From Brevibacterium sp. CCUG 69071 (GTDB lineage: Bacteria > Actinomycetota > Actinomycetes > Actinomycetales > Brevibacteriaceae), in the NCBI RefSeq assembly GCF_021023135.1, contig NZ_PGFV01000008.1, forward strand, positions 1 to 64,000: DNA of 64,000 bases, in the 5' to 3' direction. Shown here piece by piece: positions 59,997 through 64,000 of the stretch; position 1 is the stretch's first letter; the number at the start of each line of letters is the position of its first letter. Position numbers and translations under genes: made by a program. The notes beneath the pieces were generated by a model that saw only the letters and a list, made by a program, of their open reading frames with translations, ran no database searches and was not told the origin of the DNA.

Positions 59997-60419
59997 ATGA
60001 AGGCCATCTACACCGCTGAGGCACTCGCCACCGGAGAAGGACGCGACGGACACGGTCGCACGAGCGACGGAAAGGTCGACGTCGACCTCGCCACCCCCAC
60101 AGAGATGGGCGGGTCCGGCGAAGGCACCAACCCAGAGCAGCTCTTCGCCGTCGGCTACGCCGCCTGCTTCCACTCGGCGCTGCGCCTCGTCGCCCGCAAG
60201 GCCAAAGCCAATGTCGATGACTCCACGGTCGGCGCTCAGGTCGGGATCGGCGACAACGGCGAAGGCGGCTTCCAGCTGGCCGTCACGCTGGAGGTCACCC
60301 TCCCCCACCTCGGCGCCGACGAAGCCCAGGAGCTCGCCAACCGAGCCCATGAGGTCTGCCCGTATTCCAATGCCACCCGCGGCAACATCGATGTGACGAT
60401 CACCGTCACCGACGACTGA
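59997..60419 (+). CDS. ohr: Organic hydroperoxide resistance protein Ohr
   Basis: Ohr is a thiol peroxidase of the OsmC/Ohr fold that reduces organic hydroperoxides, using lipoylated partner proteins. The 140-residue protein has both catalytic cysteines, in VGYAACFHSAL (about Cys58) and AHEVCPYSNATRGN (about Cys122). The conserved TNPEQLFAVGYAAC and TSDGKVDVDLATP are present. The ATG at 59997 has AAAGGA 9 nt upstream; the ATG at 59982 is less likely. It is expected to be induced through OhrR. Confidence 0.96.
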   Translation: MKAIYTAEALATGEGRDGHGRTSDGKVDVDLATPTEMGGSGEGTNPEQLFAVGYAACFHSALRLVARKAKANVDDSTVGAQVGIGDNGEGGFQLAVTLEVTLPHLGADEAQELANRAHEVCPYSNATRGNIDVTITVTDD

Positions 60420-60453
60420 CCGCAGGAAGCACAGGTCGCCGCGCGCGGCGATC

Positions 60454-60489
60454 AAGGGGCGCCGGGAGCACAGACTCCCGGCGCCCCTT
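60454..60489 (+). terminator. Rho-independent terminator of ohr
   Basis: Perfect 15-bp arms AAGGGGCGCCGGGAG and CTCCCGGCGCCCCTT around CACAGA, followed by CTCGTC. Confidence 0.9.
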
Positions 60490-60686
60490 CTCGTCATCTT
60501 CGATCAGCGTCCGCGGCACTCGAGCCCGCCAGGCTGTCGATCAGTCGACCACATTATGGCCCCGTCGCGGCCACGGTCGTCTAACGATTCGCCTCGTCAG
60601 TGGCATCTCGTTCACCACAACATCTAGGGTGGAGAACAACCAGGATTGTGTGAAACCGCGATCGCCATCAGTCGAACGGAAACACC

Positions 60687-61793
60687 ATGGAAATCTTCAC
60701 CGGCAGCGTCATCGTCATTGTCGTCGTCATCCTCATCCTCGCCGTCCTGCTCTTCGGCAAGTTGAGAACCAGCATGTTCTTCACGGTCAAGACCCAAGAG
60801 AACGTCATCGTCGAGAAGTTCGGAAAGTTCCAGCGGGTCGCAAAACCGGGCCTCAACTTCAAGATGCCGCTGATCGAAACCACCAGCAAGCCGATCTCCC
60901 TGCGAGTCCAGCAGCTCGAGGTCAACATCGAGTCGAAGACGAAGGACAATGTCTTCGTCACGGTTCCTGTCGCCGTCCAGTACGTCGTCGAAGAGGACAA
61001 CGTCCCCGACGCCTACTACCGCCTGGCCAACTCGGAGGAGCAGATCCGCTCCTACGTCTTCGACACCGTCCGCTCCGCACTCTCCGGACTGACTCTCGAC
61101 ACCGCCTTCGAGTCCAAGGACGACATCGCCGAGAACGTCGAGGGCCGGCTCTCTGAATCGATGAAGCGCTACGGCTTCAAGATCGTGAGCAGCCTGGTCA
61201 CGGACATCACCCCGGACCCGAAGGTCCGCGATTCGATGAACTCGATCAACGCCGCCCAGCGTGACCGCGTCGCCGCCCAGTCTCTGGCCGAGGCCGACAA
61301 GATCAAGCGCGTCACCCAGGCTCAGGCCGAGTCCGAGGCGATGCGCCTGCACGGTGAGGGTGTGGCCGCGCAGCGCAAGGCGATCGCCACCGGCATCGCC
61401 GAGCAGTACGCGAAGCTGCAGGAGGTCGGCATCGACAAGACCGCCGAACAGCTTCTGATGATGACCCAGTACTTCGACACGATGCAGAACGTCGCCCAGG
61501 AGGGCCGGTCGAACGTGCTGTTCATGCCCTCGAACCCGGGCGGGCTCGGCGAGATGGGTCAGGAGATCAGGAACGCCCTGTTCGCGGCCAATGCCTCCGA
61601 AGACGGCGCGCACAACACCACGCCGCGCGGCATCCGGGACTCCACTTCCCACCGCTCCGGCGCCCCGGAGCAGGGACAGCAGACACAGAACTACCCGCAG
61701 CGACCCGCCCAGGATCCGCGGACCCTGGGGCAGTACGCGCCCGGGCACACCGGCAATGGCCCGCAGGACGGATCCTCCGCAGAGGACTCCTGA
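60687..61793 (+). CDS. SPFH/band 7 (stomatin-like) membrane protein
   Basis: The 368-residue protein has one N-terminal membrane helix (about 6-26), then the SPFH domain (about 35-200) with TQENVIVEKFGKFQRVAKPGLNFKMPLIE (in parts). A long Ala/Glu/Arg/Gln coiled-coil (about 200-260) contains AQAESEAMRLHGEGVAAQRKAIATGI. A Pro/Gln/Gly-rich tail of about 80 residues ends DPRTLGQYAPGHTGNG. It forms membrane microdomain-type assemblies and is often paired with NfeD, which is not in this window. The tail is probably disordered. Confidence 0.92.
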   Translation: MEIFTGSVIVIVVVILILAVLLFGKLRTSMFFTVKTQENVIVEKFGKFQRVAKPGLNFKMPLIETTSKPISLRVQQLEVNIESKTKDNVFVTVPVAVQYVVEEDNVPDAYYRLANSEEQIRSYVFDTVRSALSGLTLDTAFESKDDIAENVEGRLSESMKRYGFKIVSSLVTDITPDPKVRDSMNSINAAQRDRVAAQSLAEADKIKRVTQAQAESEAMRLHGEGVAAQRKAIATGIAEQYAKLQEVGIDKTAEQLLMMTQYFDTMQNVAQEGRSNVLFMPSNPGGLGEMGQEIRNALFAANASEDGAHNTTPRGIRDSTSHRSGAPEQGQQTQNYPQRPAQDPRTLGQYAPGHTGNGPQDGSSAEDS

Positions 61794-61836
61794 CCCGCGA
61801 ATGATCCGCGGATAGCCCGCGGAGCACTCCGCACAC

Positions 61837-61885
61837 AGAGATGGGCCGGTCCCGAGTCGTCATGACACGGGACCGGCCCATCTCT
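61837..61885. terminator. Long bidirectional terminator after the SPFH gene
   Basis: Arms of 18 nt (61837-61854 AGAGATGGGCCGGTCCCG and 61868-61885) are perfectly complementary across 13 nt. TTGCC follows on the plus strand. It lies between convergent genes. Confidence 0.9.
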
Positions 61886-61960
61886 TGCCTCAACGGCCGA
61901 GCCTCTCAGGTCGGTGGCCGGAACGGCACCTGCAGCGCCGACCCCGACCCGAAACCAACC

Positions 61961-63166
61961 TCAGCCGCGCGCAACTCCCGCGGCATTGGCTACGGCTTCG
62001 ACCGCCTCGGCGACGGCCGGGGCCACCCGAGCATCGAGGGCACCGGGGACCACATAGTCAGGCGCCAGATCGTCACCGACGAGGTCGGCGATCGCCCGCG
62101 CGGCCGCCAGCTTCATGTCATCGGTGATGTCGGTGGCACCGGCGTCGAGAGCCCCGCGGAAGATTCCGGGGAACGCGAGGACGTTGTTGATCTGGTTCGG
62201 GAAGTCGCTGCGCCCGGTGGCCACGACCGTGGCGTACTTCGAGGCGATGTCCGGGGTGATCTCCGGGTTCGGATTCGACAGGGCGAAGACCACCGCGTCA
62301 TCGGCCATCTGCGGCAGGTGCTTCTCATCGATCGTGCCGCCGGAGACGCCGATGAACACATCAGCGTCGGCCAGGGCGGTATCGATCCCGCCGGAGACCG
62401 CTCGCGGGTTCGTGTTCGCAGCCAGCCATTCCTTCGTCGGCGTGAGATCTCCGCGACCGGATTCGATGATGCCCTTGGAGTCGAGGACGACGACGTCGCT
62501 GACGCCCGCGTCGCCGAGGATCTTCGCCACTGCCACCCCAGCGGCCCCTGCCCCGGAGAGCACGACCTTGATGGAGTCGAAGGACTTGTTCACAACGCGC
62601 AGGGCGTTGGTCAGTGCAGCGAGGACGACGACGGCGGTGCCGTGCTGGTCATCGTGCATCACCGGAATGTCGAGGGCTTCCTTGACGCGGTCCTCGATCT
62701 CGAAGCAGCGCGGTGCCGAGATGTCCTCGAGGTTGACCGCGCCGAACGTCGGCGCCATGCGCACGATGGTCTCGACGATCTCATCGGTGTCGTTCGTGTC
62801 GAGGACGACCGGGATGGCGTTGAGGCCGCTGAAGCTCTTGAACAGGGCGCACTTGCCCTCCATCACGGGCAGCGAGGCCTTGGCCCCGATATCGCCGAGG
62901 CCGAGCACGGCCGATCCGTCGGAGATGACGGCGACGAGGCGACCGGTCCACGTGTGGGTGCGGGCCAGTTCCGGCTCGTCCTTGATGGCGGTGCACACCT
63001 TTGCCACACCCGGGGTGTAGGCGATCGAGAGGTCGCGCTGGGTCTCGAGCGGTCGGAGGAGCTCGGCGGAGAGCTTGCCGCCCTCATGGCCGGCGAAGAT
63101 CTCATCGTCGGAGATCGGCGGCAGCGGGTTCCGAGTCGTCGTTGAAGTGTCGGTCGTTGTCGTCAT
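61961..63166 (-). CDS. NAD(P)-dependent malic enzyme
   Basis: This enzyme oxidatively decarboxylates malate to pyruvate. The 401-residue bacterial short-form enzyme has SIAYTPGVAKVC near residue 50 with the catalytic Tyr, SDGSAVLGLGDIGAKASLPVMEGK near 84 (in two parts) with the catalytic Lys, and FGAVNLEDISAPRCFEIE near 140. The metal site is PVMHDDQHGTAVVVLAAL near 165, and the NAD-binding LSGAGAAGVAVAKIL near 205. The ATG at 63166 has GAGG 7 nt upstream; a TTG at 63172 is also in frame. The cofactor preference cannot be judged from this. Confidence 0.95.
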   Translation of the reverse strand: MTTTTDTSTTTRNPLPPISDDEIFAGHEGGKLSAELLRPLETQRDLSIAYTPGVAKVCTAIKDEPELARTHTWTGRLVAVISDGSAVLGLGDIGAKASLPVMEGKCALFKSFSGLNAIPVVLDTNDTDEIVETIVRMAPTFGAVNLEDISAPRCFEIEDRVKEALDIPVMHDDQHGTAVVVLAALTNALRVVNKSFDSIKVVLSGAGAAGVAVAKILGDAGVSDVVVLDSKGIIESGRGDLTPTKEWLAANTNPRAVSGGIDTALADADVFIGVSGGTIDEKHLPQMADDAVVFALSNPNPEITPDIASKYATVVATGRSDFPNQINNVLAFPGIFRGALDAGATDITDDMKLAAARAIADLVGDDLAPDYVVPGALDARVAPAVAEAVEAVANAAGVARG

Positions 63167-63550
63167 GTTCAATCCTCGTGGTCGTGTGACAGCCGACTTC
63201 TCGCCGAGGCTGTCGACAGTGTTCGTCTAACCGCGGTGCCGTACCACGGGGCATATCTGGCAGCGGTCGAGTCGAAGTGCAGTCACCGCAAGGATGGTCC
63301 GGTGACGTCTGCGCAGTGCGTGGATCGCATCCTTTGTGAAGGAATCGGCGATGGCGCGCAGGGCACGCGGCAACCGGCATGGGGCGAGGTTTCGGGCCCC
63401 ATGGGTCGCGTTGTGCAACTCGGCCAGCATAGCCGAAGACCTGCGGAAGGTCATTCGAAATCCATGCCCGCACCGAGGTTTCCCGCCGTCCCTGCGGCAT
63501 GTTCGGCAGACCTTTGCACAGAGGCGAATGGGTGTCGCCCGATGAGGGGT
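63167..63550. other. Intergenic region between malic enzyme and TetR
   Basis: This 384-bp stretch has no supported gene. A 69-codon frame on the plus strand (63336-63545) and overlapping frames on the minus strand have no SD and no family features. It presumably carries the malic enzyme promoter; I could not assign its boxes. Confidence 0.4.
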
Positions 63551-64000
63551 TCAGCCCGCGGCGCGCAGCGAGTAGGTCACCAGCCGGTCGATGTTGAGGT
63601 CCTTAAGCGGCACCTTGAGGATGAGGAGTCGGTGGTAGCAGGCTCCCCACATCTGGTCGACCATGAGGTCGAGGTCCGCCTCGGCGCCCAGCTGACCGGT
63701 TCGCTGGGCGGTCTGCAGACGCTGCCTGGCCAGCTCTCGCCTGGGGAGGGCGTAGGTGCGACTCCACGCCTCGGCCACCTTGGGGTCGATCTGGGCGGTG
63801 CCGATGAGCTCGGTGATCGGTCTGCCGCGTTTCTCGTCCGAGACGAGGTCGACGAATGCGGTGAGCTGAGCGACGAGATCGGCATGCAGGTCGCCGGTGT
63901 CCGGGAATTCGAGCATGGGCTCGCTGCTGGCGAAGTAGGCCTCGGCAGCGATCGCACCGGGCGAGGGCCACCACCGGTAAAGCGTGGTCTTGCTCGCTCC
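63551..64000 (-). CDS. TetR family regulator, N-terminus cut by window edge
   Basis: The frame is open to the window end and encodes the last 149 residues of a TetR protein. The first visible residues GASKTTLYRWWPSPGAIAAE are the recognition helix of the TetR HTH. The C-terminal ligand domain (TetR_C_11-like, DPKVAEAWSRTYALPRRELAR) follows to the end. An internal ATG at 63916 should not be taken as the start, because it would delete the recognition helix. Confidence 0.9.
   Translation of the reverse strand, partial: GASKTTLYRWWPSPGAIAAEAYFASSEPMLEFPDTGDLHADLVAQLTAFVDLVSDEKRGRPITELIGTAQIDPKVAEAWSRTYALPRRELARQRLQTAQRTGQLGAEADLDLMVDQMWGACYHRLLILKVPLKDLNIDRLVTYSLRAAG

Noticed and set aside
63336..63545. 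A 69-codon plus-strand frame
   Set aside because: It has no SD and no recognisable family, and it overlaps minus-strand frames of similar quality.

Overview
The window reads as ordinary chromosome of a high-GC actinobacterium. The left edge is the 5' end of a 16S rRNA gene with an actinobacterial type leader, genes use GC-rich third positions, GTG and TTG starts are common, and many neighbouring genes overlap by 4 bp. The gene content (choline-sulfatase with a BCCT carrier, TctABC, OhrR/Ohr, DUF3151, PIG-L deacetylase) fits Micrococcales, and Brevibacterium is my best guess. That genus call is inference from general knowledge, not a search.

Layout. 1-470: 16S rRNA 5' end, leader and promoter, reading left out of the window. 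570-9136: housekeeping and single genes (TIGR01777 epimerases, trhO, purL, a membrane protein with a decayed paralogue beside it, a MetE-like enzyme). 9245-10326: a two-gene MarR operon between two copies of a folded repeat. 10333-15078: a choline-O-sulfate module (choline-sulfatase, its formylglycine-generating enzyme, a BCCT transporter). 15441-16755: paired SMR exporters under a TetR regulator with a clear palindromic operator. 16772-19572: an ABC importer of the TrpXYZ type. 19819-25791: oligopeptidase B and a tctCBA tripartite tricarboxylate transporter. 25889-28062: a QacA-like MFS exporter and divergent TetR around a perfect 24-bp palindrome. 28136-29429: a DUF559-type gene with an in-frame stop, bracketed by palindromic repeats. 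29446-34116: a flavin monooxygenase, a divergent GAF regulator, a zinc alcohol dehydrogenase and a VOC protein. 34203-37605: AraC, a frameshifted ArsR-SRPBCC gene, and an ArsR/MFS divergent pair.

37676-38962 is purA. 39128-45020 is a two-component system (histidine kinase, LuxR-type regulator) beside a MacB/FtsX ABC transporter. 45108-46090 is a fluoride riboswitch candidate followed by a tiny leader ORF and a crcB pair. 46166-49224 holds an SDR/DUF2867 protein translationally coupled to otsA. 49647-53607 is a TetR-headed operon of an acyl-CoA dehydrogenase-like protein, a fused PIG-L deacetylase/NodS-like methyltransferase and a family 2 glycosyltransferase; this is the most intriguing uncharacterised set here. 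53668-55238 is an Old Yellow Enzyme with a divergent ArsR regulator. 55326-57854 holds DUF3151, a GDPD-like membrane-anchored protein and a coupled glycosyltransferase. 58034-59224 is an orphan ATPase of visibly lower GC. 59439-63166 holds ohrR/ohr, an SPFH protein and malic enzyme. A TetR gene runs off the right edge.

No tRNA gene, CRISPR array, insertion sequence or prophage structure was seen. The window is rich in divergent regulator/effector pairs with readable operators. A 12-mer, CCGCCGAGGTGG, occurs 12 times (6 per strand) in unrelated contexts and may be a chromosome-scale DNA motif.
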